Source: Streptomyces sp. I05A-00742
GTDB taxonomy: Bacteria; Actinomycetota; Actinomycetes; Streptomycetales; Streptomycetaceae
DNA length: 50,053 bases
Direction of reading: 5' to 3'
Assembly (NCBI RefSeq): GCF_013055795.1
Contig: NZ_JABETO010000013.1
Coordinates: 4,294-54,346, forward strand
Shown piece after piece: positions 34,937 to 43,500 of the stretch (its first letter is position 1; each line of letters starts with the position of its first letter). The notes beneath the pieces were generated by a model, which had not been told where the DNA came from, ran no database searches, and saw only the letters and a list, made by a program, of their open reading frames with translations. The translations under genes and the position numbers were made by a program.

Positions 34937-36268
34937 CTAGGCGGACCCCCCGAAGAGCTGGGTCCAGTACGTGCCCGCCGGGCCGCCGCCCGCGAAGCCG
35001 ACGCCGAGGTGGGTGAAGCCGGGGGTGAGGATGTTGGCGCGGTGGCCGGGGCTGTTCATCCAGCCCTCGACGACCTCGGCGGGGGAGCGCTGGCCGCAGG
35101 CGATGTTCTCGCCTGTGGAACGGTGTGTGGAGCCGGCGGCGACGGCCCGGTCCCAGGGTTGGCGGCCGTCGGGGGAGGTGTGGGAGTGGTAGCCGCGCGC
35201 CGCCATGTCCCCGCTGTGCGCCTGGGCCGCGGCGGCGAGCCGTGCGTCGTCGGACAGGGGGCGCAGCCCGGCCGCGGCCCGGCGGGCGTTGGTGAGGGCG
35301 AGGACCTCGGCGGCGGTCCGCGACAGGCCGTCGGGGGTGAGGGGGCGGGCCCACAGGGCGGTCCAGTACATGTCACCGGAACGGGCGTCCACGGCGTGGG
35401 CCAGCCCGGCCGCGGTGAACGCCGGATCCGTCACGGGGACGGACGCCCGGGCGTCCCCCAGGCAGAAGTCGAGGAACTCGGCCGGCGTCCGCGGGCCGGA
35501 CACCAGCTGCTCCGCCAGCGAGAGATAGGCGTAGCCGCACGCGGTGACCTGTTGGAAGAGGGAGACGCCGGACGGTCCATCGGTACCGAGGCGGCCCAGG
35601 CGGGCCATGCCCTCGGCGTGACGGCGTGCGGCGTCGGCGAGCCGTGCGTCCGGTGCCACCGGGGGTACGCCCCTGCGGCCGCGTTCGGCGTTGACGAGCG
35701 CGGCGAACGCCCGGGCGTCGTCGGGAACGGCGTTGCCGGGCACGGCGGGGGCGGGTCGTGCCGGTGCGGGCGGCGGCGGGGAGGTGCCGTCGTCCGCGAC
35801 CTCGATGCCGAAGTCCCGGGCCACGCCGGCCAGGCCGTCCGCGTACCCCTGCCCCAGGGCACGCAGCTTCCAGCCCGGGCCCCGGCGGTAGATCTCCGCG
35901 AGGAGCAGCACCGTCTCGCGCGTCGGCCGCGGCGGCGTGAACCGGGCGACCGCCCGGCCGTCCGGCCCGGTGACCCGCAGCACGGGGACGGGAAGCGCGG
36001 CCGGGCGGGCCCCGGGATCCTCCGGGCTGACGACGGCCGTCAGACGGCTCGCCCCCGGGCGGAGGCCGCGGCGGTCCACGACGACGGCGCCCGGACCGAG
36101 CCGGACGCCCGGCGCGGCCGGCTGGTTGTAGAAGACGAAGTCCCCGTCGCCCGCGACCTTTCCACCGTCCCCGGTGATCAGCACCGACAGGTCGTAGGGC
36201 CCCGTCACCTCCACCGTCAGGACGCCGTCGGGCAGATGCAGGGTGCCCCCCGGGACCAGCGTGCTCAT
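34937..36268 (-). CDS. TerD-CAP-CAP fusion protein
   Basis: The 443-residue protein joins three domains. Residues 1-160 are a TerD domain: GPYDLSVLITGDGGKV, DFVFYNQP, LLAEIYRRGPGWKLRALGQG and YADGLAGVARDFGIEV. A Pro-rich linker follows, then a divergent CAP/SCP domain (about 190-305, ALVNAERGRRGVPPVAPD). The last is a canonical CAP domain (about 315-443) with HSGDMAARGYHSHTSPDG, GENIACGQRS and GWMNSPGHRANIL. TerD domains bind calcium and are cytoplasmic, while CAP domains are usually secreted; no signal peptide is seen, so the fusion appears cytoplasmic. The first CAP copy lacks the His/Glu cluster and is probably structural. Confidence 0.85.
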   Translation of the reverse strand: MSTLVPGGTLHLPDGVLTVEVTGPYDLSVLITGDGGKVAGDGDFVFYNQPAAPGVRLGPGAVVVDRRGLRPGASRLTAVVSPEDPGARPAALPVPVLRVTGPDGRAVARFTPPRPTRETVLLLAEIYRRGPGWKLRALGQGYADGLAGVARDFGIEVADDGTSPPPPAPARPAPAVPGNAVPDDARAFAALVNAERGRRGVPPVAPDARLADAARRHAEGMARLGRLGTDGPSGVSLFQQVTACGYAYLSLAEQLVSGPRTPAEFLDFCLGDARASVPVTDPAFTAAGLAHAVDARSGDMYWTALWARPLTPDGLSRTAAEVLALTNARRAAAGLRPLSDDARLAAAAQAHSGDMAARGYHSHTSPDGRQPWDRAVAAGSTHRSTGENIACGQRSPAEVVEGWMNSPGHRANILTPGFTHLGVGFAGGGPAGTYWTQLFGGSA

Positions 36269-36419
36269 CGGCCATCACGTCCTCGCCGTACGGTGAACGG
36301 GCCGCTCGCGCCGCGCCCGCGGACCCCGCCTGCCGCGGGTCGTGCCCGGAACAACGCAGGGCGGCGGCGTCGTGGTTCCCACTGCCGCACGCCTCCCGGG
36401 TCGTTGTTACGCTGCCCGG

Positions 36420-37022
36420 ATGCCATCACTCCCGACCGTCGAGGACATCCGCGCCCTGCACGAGAAGTACGCGCCCACGCAGGAGGCGTTCGATCTCGTG
36501 CACACCCACTGCGAGATCGTCGCCCACCTCGCCGAGCAGCTGCGGGCCGCCGCCGCGCCGGAGGCCGATGCCGCGCTGGTGCGGGCGGGGGCGCTGCTGC
36601 ACGACATCGGCGTCTACGGGCTGCTCGACGCCGACGGACGGTTCACGATGGGGCAGTACGTCCGGCACGGTGTGCTGGGGTACGAGATCCTGCGCAAGGA
36701 GGGCTTTCCGGAGCCGCTGTGCCGCTTCTGCTCGTGCCACACCGGGGTCGGGATCACCCGGGAGGACATCCGGACGCAGGGGCTGCCGCTGCCGGAGGGG
36801 GACTATGTGGCGGGGACGGTCGAGGAGCAACTGGTCATGTACGCCGACAAGTTCCACACCAAGCGCACACCGCCGGCGTTCCTCTCCGCCGGGACCTGCG
36901 CGGCGGGCCTGGCCAGGTTGTTCGGGCCGGGGAAGGCCGCCGCGTTCGAGGAGCTGCGGGAGCGGTTCGGCGAGCCCGTGGTCGACGGCCTCGCCGCCCG
37001 CTACGGCCACGTCCGGAGGTGA
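36420..37022 (+). CDS. HD-domain phosphohydrolase
   Basis: The 200-residue protein carries the HD metal signature: His28/His30 in DLVHTHCEIV, His61-Asp62 in GALLHDIGVYG, RHGVLGYEIL, and a later Asp in MYADKFHTK. Small HD proteins of this type hydrolyse nucleotides or phosphate esters; the substrate is unknown. The ATG at 36420 was chosen since the HD domain begins right after it; a -10-like TACGCT lies 6 bases upstream, so the message may be leaderless. It is divergent from the TerD-CAP gene and convergent with the Nudix gene. Confidence 0.85.
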   Translation: MPSLPTVEDIRALHEKYAPTQEAFDLVHTHCEIVAHLAEQLRAAAAPEADAALVRAGALLHDIGVYGLLDADGRFTMGQYVRHGVLGYEILRKEGFPEPLCRFCSCHTGVGITREDIRTQGLPLPEGDYVAGTVEEQLVMYADKFHTKRTPPAFLSAGTCAAGLARLFGPGKAAAFEELRERFGEPVVDGLAARYGHVRR

Positions 37023-37050
37023 CGGGCGGCGAGGCCGGGGCCTGGCTCGG

Positions 37051-37548
37051 TCAGCAGGCGGGGTCCGGGGAGCTCTCCAGGTAGGCGGTGGTGCGGGTGC
37101 GGCGCGCCCGGTTGACGGCCGCGAGGCGGTGCCAGGTGCGGGTGTCCATGATCCGGGCCCAGCCGGTCATCGGCCGGACCTCCCAGGCGTCGTGCTCACC
37201 GGGGTCGAGGACGATGCGGGCCAGGGCGTCCGGGGTGAGGCGGCCGCCGTCGAAGACGAAGCCCGTCTTGGCCACCGGCCACAGGCCGGGCAGGGCGAAG
37301 TCCACCGCCAGCAGGTGCGGACGGCCGGTGAAGACGATGCCCGTCTCCTCCCGGCACTCCCGCACGGCCGTGCCGAACGGGCTCTCACCGGGATCCATGT
37401 CCCCGCCCGGGAACTGCCACAGCCCCTGTTTCACGGAGGAGCGCAGCTGGAGGGGGCGGTCCTCGGTGTCGGTGAAGAACAGCGCCGCGTACACGGCGGC
37501 CTTGGGCAGACCGGCGACGTACTCGGCGAGCGGCAGCCGCGGTTTCAC
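37051..37548 (-). CDS. Nudix hydrolase
   Basis: The 165-residue protein has an intact Nudix box, GDMDPGESPFGTAVRECREE followed by TGI, matching the family pattern with all catalytic Glu residues. Upstream is the strand AAVYAALFFTD and downstream the usual DFALPGLWPVAKTGFVF. It hydrolyses a nucleoside diphosphate linked to another moiety; the substrate cannot be read. Two consecutive GTG codons (37551 and 37548) follow GAGGAG; the second has better spacing. It overlaps no neighbour and has no obvious pathway partner. Confidence 0.85.
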   Translation of the reverse strand: MKPRLPLAEYVAGLPKAAVYAALFFTDTEDRPLQLRSSVKQGLWQFPGGDMDPGESPFGTAVRECREETGIVFTGRPHLLAVDFALPGLWPVAKTGFVFDGGRLTPDALARIVLDPGEHDAWEVRPMTGWARIMDTRTWHRLAAVNRARRTRTTAYLESSPDPAC

Positions 37549-37872
37549 CACATGAACTCCTCGGGTCGGCCGGAGGTCCGGAATCCCAGGATGCGGTAAA
37601 CCGCCGCATTCCGGGAAGAGTTGGGGAATCCGCGTGGTGCCTCCCGTAAGGCGCGTCGGCGGGAGCACACCACCCACAGCGGTGAGCGGGACTTCACGGG
37701 CCCTTCGCGTCCCTCGGGAACGAACACGGGGCGTCGGCCGGCGATCAGTGGGCTGTCACGTCCACGCACGACCGGACGGATATCGTCGCGCCCTCGTCCC
37801 GAGGGGGCGCGAAAGGCTCCTGAAGCCCCGTTCCGCTGCGCGGGCGCGCGCGGACCCGACATGCTGGTGCGC

Positions 37873-38985
37873 ATGCCCGATCACAGTGAGCAGGTGCCGG
37901 GTTACCGGCAGATCAGAATGACACCGCCGACCGCCCCGGTCGCGGCACTCGCGGACGAGGACGCCTGGCGCGCCCGGGACGCCTACCCCGACATCATGGG
38001 CGTCGGCGGCGCGGCCTTCGGGGTGGCGCGTGAACGCGAGGAGGGCGGCTGGGAGATGCTGACGCACCTCGGCGACTTCGCTCCCCAGGACGCCCGGGAC
38101 ACGATGGCCTCGCTCTTCCGGCGGCGGGCCCATGAGGCGGAGCAGGCCGGGGACGAGGCCACCCGGGAGGAGTGCGTCAAGGCGTACGAACTCCTCGACT
38201 GGGAGGTCGTCGACGAGCTGACGGTCCTCGGCAGCCGCCACCGGGTGGTGCGCGGCGAGCGGTTCATCCGCTCGGGCCCCACGGGTCCCGAGCCCCCGCG
38301 CCTGTCCGACCCGGATCCGGCGGGACCCGGCCAGGGGTACCGCGTCGCCGACCCGGTCGTGGGCTTCGTCATCGACACCGTCACGGTGACGGGTCTGTCC
38401 GAGGGGATCCTGAAGACGGAGCTGCTGTCGCTGGTCCGCGCCACGGGGACCGTCCCGGACGATATGCGCGACGACTCGTTGTGCGCGGCGCTGACCCACC
38501 CCGGCGGGGTCCTGCTCCCCGCCGAGTTCATGATCGCGGAACGGATCGACGGCCGCTGGTCGCCGCTGACGAACGGCTGCTCGAACCCGCAGGGCGCCCG
38601 GGACGCCCTCACCATGGACCTGCGGGTGATGGCCCCGGTGATGCGCCGGCTGGACGAGCGCGAGCGGGCGGAGTACGCGCGGGCGGCCGACCGCTTCGAC
38701 GAGGAGCGGGGCGCGGCACTGCGGGTCGGCGACCGGCTCTTCCGCGTCGTGCGGGTGGAGCGGCTGGTCCGCGTGGGGCCGGACGGCCCGGAGGGGCCGC
38801 GCCCGTCCGACCCCGACCCCCAGCCCCCGGTGATGGTGCACGACCGGCAGCTGAGGGAACAGGGTCTGCTCCGGGACGACGACGAGGAGGAGGAGCCGCC
38901 GGAGGAGGTCAAGGAGATGATGGAGCTCGCGGAGAAGGAGCGCGAGCGGCGGCGGCGCCGGGACGAGGCATCCGGGTCCTCCTGA
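37873..38985 (+). CDS. DUF5954-like Streptomyces protein of unknown function
   Basis: The 370-residue soluble protein resembles the Streptomyces-restricted DUF5954 family, which typically opens with a segment like APVAALADEDAWRARDAYPD. Two related halves each contain an R-V-V-R-(G/V)-E-R strand (HRVVRGERFIRSGPTGPEPP and FRVVRVERLVRVGPDGPEGP), followed by a Pro-rich SDPD turn, so the protein is an internal duplication. The C-terminus is very charged (DDDEEEEPPEEV and RERRRRRD) and probably disordered. The ATG at 37873 fits family starts; an in-frame ATG at 37861 is the alternative. No function can be offered. Confidence 0.75.
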   Translation: MPDHSEQVPGYRQIRMTPPTAPVAALADEDAWRARDAYPDIMGVGGAAFGVAREREEGGWEMLTHLGDFAPQDARDTMASLFRRRAHEAEQAGDEATREECVKAYELLDWEVVDELTVLGSRHRVVRGERFIRSGPTGPEPPRLSDPDPAGPGQGYRVADPVVGFVIDTVTVTGLSEGILKTELLSLVRATGTVPDDMRDDSLCAALTHPGGVLLPAEFMIAERIDGRWSPLTNGCSNPQGARDALTMDLRVMAPVMRRLDERERAEYARAADRFDEERGAALRVGDRLFRVVRVERLVRVGPDGPEGPRPSDPDPQPPVMVHDRQLREQGLLRDDDEEEEPPEEVKEMMELAEKERERRRRRDEASGSS

Positions 38986-39047
38986 TACGGCGTCATATCA
39001 GTTCTGACACAGGGCATTTGTGAAGAAAGGCGGCCGTATGGAGGCCG

Positions 39048-39857
39048 TCAGATGACCGCGCCCGGCCGTGCGCGTTGGACGGCCGACACGCCCCGGAGGA
39101 TGGACCCGAACAGGTCCTGCAACTCCGGGCAGGGGTCGACGCCGTACTCGTCCGCCAGCAGGCGCCGCGTCTGGTGGTAGACCTTGAGTGCTTCCGCCTG
39201 GCGGCCCGCCCGGTAGAGCGCCTGCATATGCAGCCAGCTCAGGCGCTCCCGGGTCGGGAACTTCATACTGAGCGTCGCCAGATCGGCGGCGATCACGGAG
39301 TAGTCCCGTTCCTGGGCCAGTTCCGCCTCCCAGCGGCTCTCCAGGGCCAGCAGCCGCAGCTCCTCCAGGCGGGTCGCGGCCTGCGCGCCCAGCTCGTCGT
39401 CGCACATCTCCGGGTAGGGGGCTCCGCGCCAGAGCGCCAGGCAGGTCTCCAGGGTGCGGCTGGCGGCCTGGTGGCGGCCCTCCAGGAGCAGACGGCGCCC
39501 GTCGCGGAGCAACTGTTCGAAACGGCAGACATCGATGAGTTCCGGTGCCACGGCAAGGACATATCCGGATGGTTCGCGGCGCAGAATCCGGTTGCGGCAC
39601 CGCGGTGGACTGCTTGGTTCCAATTTCCTTCGCAGATTGGACACATAGCTGTGCAGGGTCGTCATCACGGCACTCGGCGGGTTGCGCGGCCATACGGCTT
39701 CGGTCAGCCGTTCGGTGGTGACCGCTTCGCCCGGTGTCAGCAAAAGCGCCGCGAGCACGGCGCGTTGGCGGGCAGGACCCAGATCCACCGGCCGGTCACC
39801 GGCGTGGACCTCCAGCGGTCCCAGAACACTGATCTGTAACCCGGCTGCTATGGACAT
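39048..39857 (-). CDS. SARP family transcriptional activator (OmpR-like HTH plus BTAD)
   Basis: The 269-residue protein is a small SARP. The N-terminal winged-helix domain (about 10-100) contains SVLGPLEVHAGDRPVDLGPA, RQRAVLAALLLTPGEAVTTE and the recognition part TTLHSYVSNLRRKLEP. The bacterial transcriptional activator domain follows (about 105-255, DVCRFEQLLRDGRRLLLEGR through EALKVYHQTRRLLADEYGVD). There is no ATPase part. The ATG at 39857 has GGAGG 9 bases upstream. It is divergent from the PKS gene at 40539, whose promoter carries four 11-bp-phased SARP heptamers, so it is the likely activator of that cluster. Codon 7 is TTA (39837-39839), predicting bldA dependence. Confidence 0.93.
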   Translation of the reverse strand: MSIAAGLQISVLGPLEVHAGDRPVDLGPARQRAVLAALLLTPGEAVTTERLTEAVWPRNPPSAVMTTLHSYVSNLRRKLEPSSPPRCRNRILRREPSGYVLAVAPELIDVCRFEQLLRDGRRLLLEGRHQAASRTLETCLALWRGAPYPEMCDDELGAQAATRLEELRLLALESRWEAELAQERDYSVIAADLATLSMKFPTRERLSWLHMQALYRAGRQAEALKVYHQTRRLLADEYGVDPCPELQDLFGSILRGVSAVQRARPGAVI

Positions 39858-40389
39858 CGACACTTTCCTCCAGTCACGAGTCCCGACGGCGGCGAACGCA
39901 CGGGAATGGTCGTCCCCCCGCCGGTGCCCGCACCGCTTCCGCACATGACGTTCGGGGCGCACGTTCGTTCGCGCCTCCGATGCCAAGTGTGCCCCTCTTT
40001 TCCGGACGTGGGCCAGGCGAGGTTTCGTTCCCGGACGGCCGATGATCCAGCAGGCGCCGCGCCCGCGCACCGGTGCGTGGCCGACGCGGTCCGCCGGGAA
40101 GGGTTCCATGGCACGGAAACATGCAGGATAAACGTGACCAACAACACGTACGGGACGTAAGTCCGCTGGTGCGGCCCAGGAGGTTTCCCGCACTCCGGCG
40201 GACTCCTCCGGTCCGGTAGGGCCCCCTCCGGCACCAGCCGCACCACGCCCGTGGTGGGGGCCTTCGGGCGCTCCCGTCGACGTCCGTTCGGAAAGGGTTC
40301 ACGCGGGCGACGGTACGTAGTGGATTTCACCGTCGTAATTCAGGTGACGCCATTGTTGATTTCTTGTTTCGGCGGGGTTCCGTTTGGTG
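39858..40389. other. Non-coding region between the SARP and PKS genes
   Basis: No frame here has a ribosome binding site together with recognisable protein features; the open frames are antisense or chance frames of GC-rich DNA. It should contain the SARP promoter on the minus strand (for example the TATCCT-like element around 40125), but no convincing -35/-10 pair was fixed. The rightmost part is AT-richer (around 40340-40375), just before the SARP repeats. Confidence 0.5.
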
Positions 40390-40444
40390 TCCAAGAAGGA
40401 TCCAAGACGGCTTCAAGATGCCGCCAAGACGGTCGCGCTAGGGT
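40390..40444 (+). promoter_or_regulatory. SARP-type direct repeats and -10 box of the PKS promoter
   Basis: Four heptamers lie exactly 11 bp apart: TCCAAGA at 40390, TCCAAGA at 40401, TTCAAGA at 40412 and GCCAAGA at 40423. The last ends 8-9 bp before a -10-like CTAGGGT (40438-40444). This matches the known layout of SARP operators, in which heptameric direct repeats on one face of the helix end about 8 bp from the -10 box and replace a -35 element. The PKS start codon is 94 bp further on. Confidence 0.85.
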
Positions 40445-40538
40445 GCCCGGAGCCGTCCGGGAGGAAGTCCCGAAAAGAATGCGGTAAGAGGCCGCGGCAT
40501 ATTCGTGTCCGAGTGTTTCCGGTAACGGGGAGCAGCCC

Positions 40539-43500
40539 ATGAGCAATTCCGATCGCCTTGCGCCGGAACCGCCTGTCGCCCCGGACGAGGCGGTGGCGGT
40601 CATCGGAATGTCCGCCCGTACGCCGTGGGCCGCAGGACCGGACGGGCTCCGGCGGAAACTCCGGGACGGAATACCGGCGGAAACCGGGCCGGAGGGCGGC
40701 GCCTGGTGCGATCCCGCGTTGTTCGACGCGGAATTCTTCGGCCTGTCCGGCGCGCGGGCGGACCGACTGGACGCGGAACAGCGGCTGTTGACGGAACTCG
40801 GCTGGGAGGCCCTGGAGAACGCGGGCATCGTCCCGGGACCCGGCACGTCCGGTGGAACGGCCGGCCTCTTCCTCGGGCCCGTCCCCTCCGGGACGGCGAC
40901 GGACGTGATCGCCGCCGCGCTGCGGCTGACCGCACCTCATACGCCGTCGGACACCGCGCCCCTGCCGTCGGCCGCCCCCGGCGCCCACCTCGCGCGGGCG
41001 GTACGGAGCCTGCGCGACGGCCACTGCTCCCTGGCCCTCGCCGGCGCCGCGCACCTCGGCACGGACCCCTCGGCCGACGCCCCCGTGCCCCCCGGCGCCT
41101 TCGTCGTGGTCCTCAAGCCGTGGTCCCGCGCGCTACACGACGGGGACCGGATCCTCTGCCTGATCCGGCCCGACGACGAGGACGCGCCCGAGGTCACCGC
41201 GGCGAGCCGGCCGGTATCCGGTGGATCCGGGCCGGGACCGGTCCCGGCCCGGCCGGGGGACGGCCACGGCGTCACGGACGTCCTCGCCGGACTCGTCCGC
41301 GTCGCACACGGTGACGAGGCCCGCTCGGCCGTCGGCGGAGTCCTCCTGGAGCCGCCCGGTGCCGCGGAACCGGACACCACGACCGATGTCGCCCCCGCCG
41401 CCGACGCGTTACTCGTCCCCTGGCGGATATCCGCGCGGAGCGAAGGCGCGCTGCGCGCCCAGGCCGAACGCCTGCTCCGGCATCTGGACGAACACCCCGC
41501 GGCCGATCCGGCCGGCATCGGCCTGTCCCTCGCCACCACCCGCCCGCTGTTCGAGCACCGTGCCGTTCTGCTTGCCGCCGACCGTGCCGACGCCCTTCGG
41601 GCATTGACCGTTCTGGCGGCGGGGGACAGCACACCGGACGTCATTCGGGGCGTGGCGGGCCCGGGCGGAAGGACGGCGAACGCAATCCCGGACGGGACCG
41701 CTCCGCACGCGGCCGGCGCCATTGCGGACGCGGCGAAGAAAGCCCCCGCGAAAGCCGTGTTCGTCTTTCCCGGACAGGGCACCCAATGGCCCGGCATGAC
41801 GCACGAACTCCGTGAATCCTCCGAGGTGTTCGCGAACAGCCTCCGCGCCTGCGCCGAGGTGCTGGACCCGCTGACGGGCTGGTCGCTGCTGGACGTCCTG
41901 GACGGCGCGGACGGGACTCCGGACCCGGAGCGGGTGGACGTCGTGCAGCCCGTGCTGTTCGCCGTCATGGTCTCCCTCGCGGCGCTCTGGCGCTCCCATG
42001 GGGTGGAGCCCGCCGCGGTCGCCGGAGCCAGCCTGGGCGAGATCGCCGCCGCCCACGTCGCGGGCGCGCTGACCCTGGAGGACGCGGCGCGCGTCGTCGT
42101 GCCCTGGAGCGCCGCCCAGGCCCGCGTGGCCGGCCGCGGCGACATGGCCTCCATCCTCCTCACCCGGACCGAACTGGCGCCCCGGCTGGCCCGCTTCGGC
42201 GACCGGCTGAGCCTCGCCGGCGCCAACGGACCGCGCAGCGCCCTGGTCTCCGGGGAGCGCGCGGCCGTCGCCGAGCTGCTGGACGAGCTCACGGCGGAGG
42301 GCATCCGCGCCAGGAAGCTGAGCAACGGACTCGCCGCGCACTCCCGGCAGTTGGAGGAGGCCCACGAGCAGCTGCTGAAGGACCTGTCGGCGGTCTCCCC
42401 ACGCCCGTCCACCGTGCCGTTCTTCTCCTCCGCCACCGGGGAACGCCTCGACACCCGGGAGCTGGACGGCGCCTACTGGTGCCGCAACATCACGGAGGAG
42501 ATCCGCTTCGACGAGGCGGCCCGCGCCCTCGTCCGGGACGGTCACCGCGCGTTCGTCGAGGTCGCCCCGCACCCCGTGCTCGCCGTGGGCCTCCAGGACA
42601 CGCTCGACGACGCGGGAGCGGGCGGGGAGGGCGTCGTCGTGGAGACGCTGCGCCGAGGCCGGGGCGGCCCGGACCGGTTCCTCGCCGCGCTCGCGGAACT
42701 CCACGTCCACGGCGTGGACGTGGACTGGGCGGCCCTGCCCGCCTTCGCCGGAGCCCGGCGTGTCGAACTGCCCTCGTACCCCTTCCGGTCCGGGAGCCCC
42801 GAGCCGGACCCGAGCGCCTCCCTGACGCACCGTCTGAAAAGCCTCACCGAGCCCGAACAGCGGCGGACACTCGGCGAGTTGATCCGCACGCACATGGCTC
42901 GTCTTATCGGCGACGCCGCGGACGTTCCCGAGGACCGGTCGTTCCGCGAGCTCGGCCTCGACTCGGCCGCCGCCCTCGCCCTGCGCAACCGGCTCCGGGA
43001 GGCCACCGGACTCCCGCTGCCCACCGGCCTCGTCTACGAGCACCCGACGGTCGCCGCCCTCGCCGAACACCTGCGCACCGCCCTCCTCGGCCTGCGCCCC
43101 GCCCCCGCCCTCCCGGCGACCGGCCCCGTACGGGACGGTGAGCCCGTCGCCGTGGTCGGCATCGGCTGCCGCTTCCCCGGGGACGTCCGGACCCCCGAGG
43201 ACCTGTGGAACCTGGTCGCGGAGGGCAGGGAGACTCGTTCGGAGTTCCCCGCCGGGCGCGGCTGGGACCTCGACTCCCTCCAGGACCCCGACGCGGACAA
43301 GCCCGGCACGACCTACGTGCGGCACGGCTCGTTCCTGCACGACGCCGACCGCTTCGACGCGGCCTTCTTCGGGATCAGCCCGCGCGAGGCCCTGGCCATG
43401 GACCCGCAGCAGCGGCTGCTGCTGGAGACGGCGTGGGAGGCGTGCGAACGGGCCGGCGTCGACCCGGCCGGGCTGCGCGGCAGCCGCACCGGCGTGTTCG

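Noticed and set aside
39906..40160. 84-codon plus-strand frame upstream of the SARP gene
   Set aside because: No ribosome binding site, no domain, no hydrophobic segment; it lies in the divergent promoter region.
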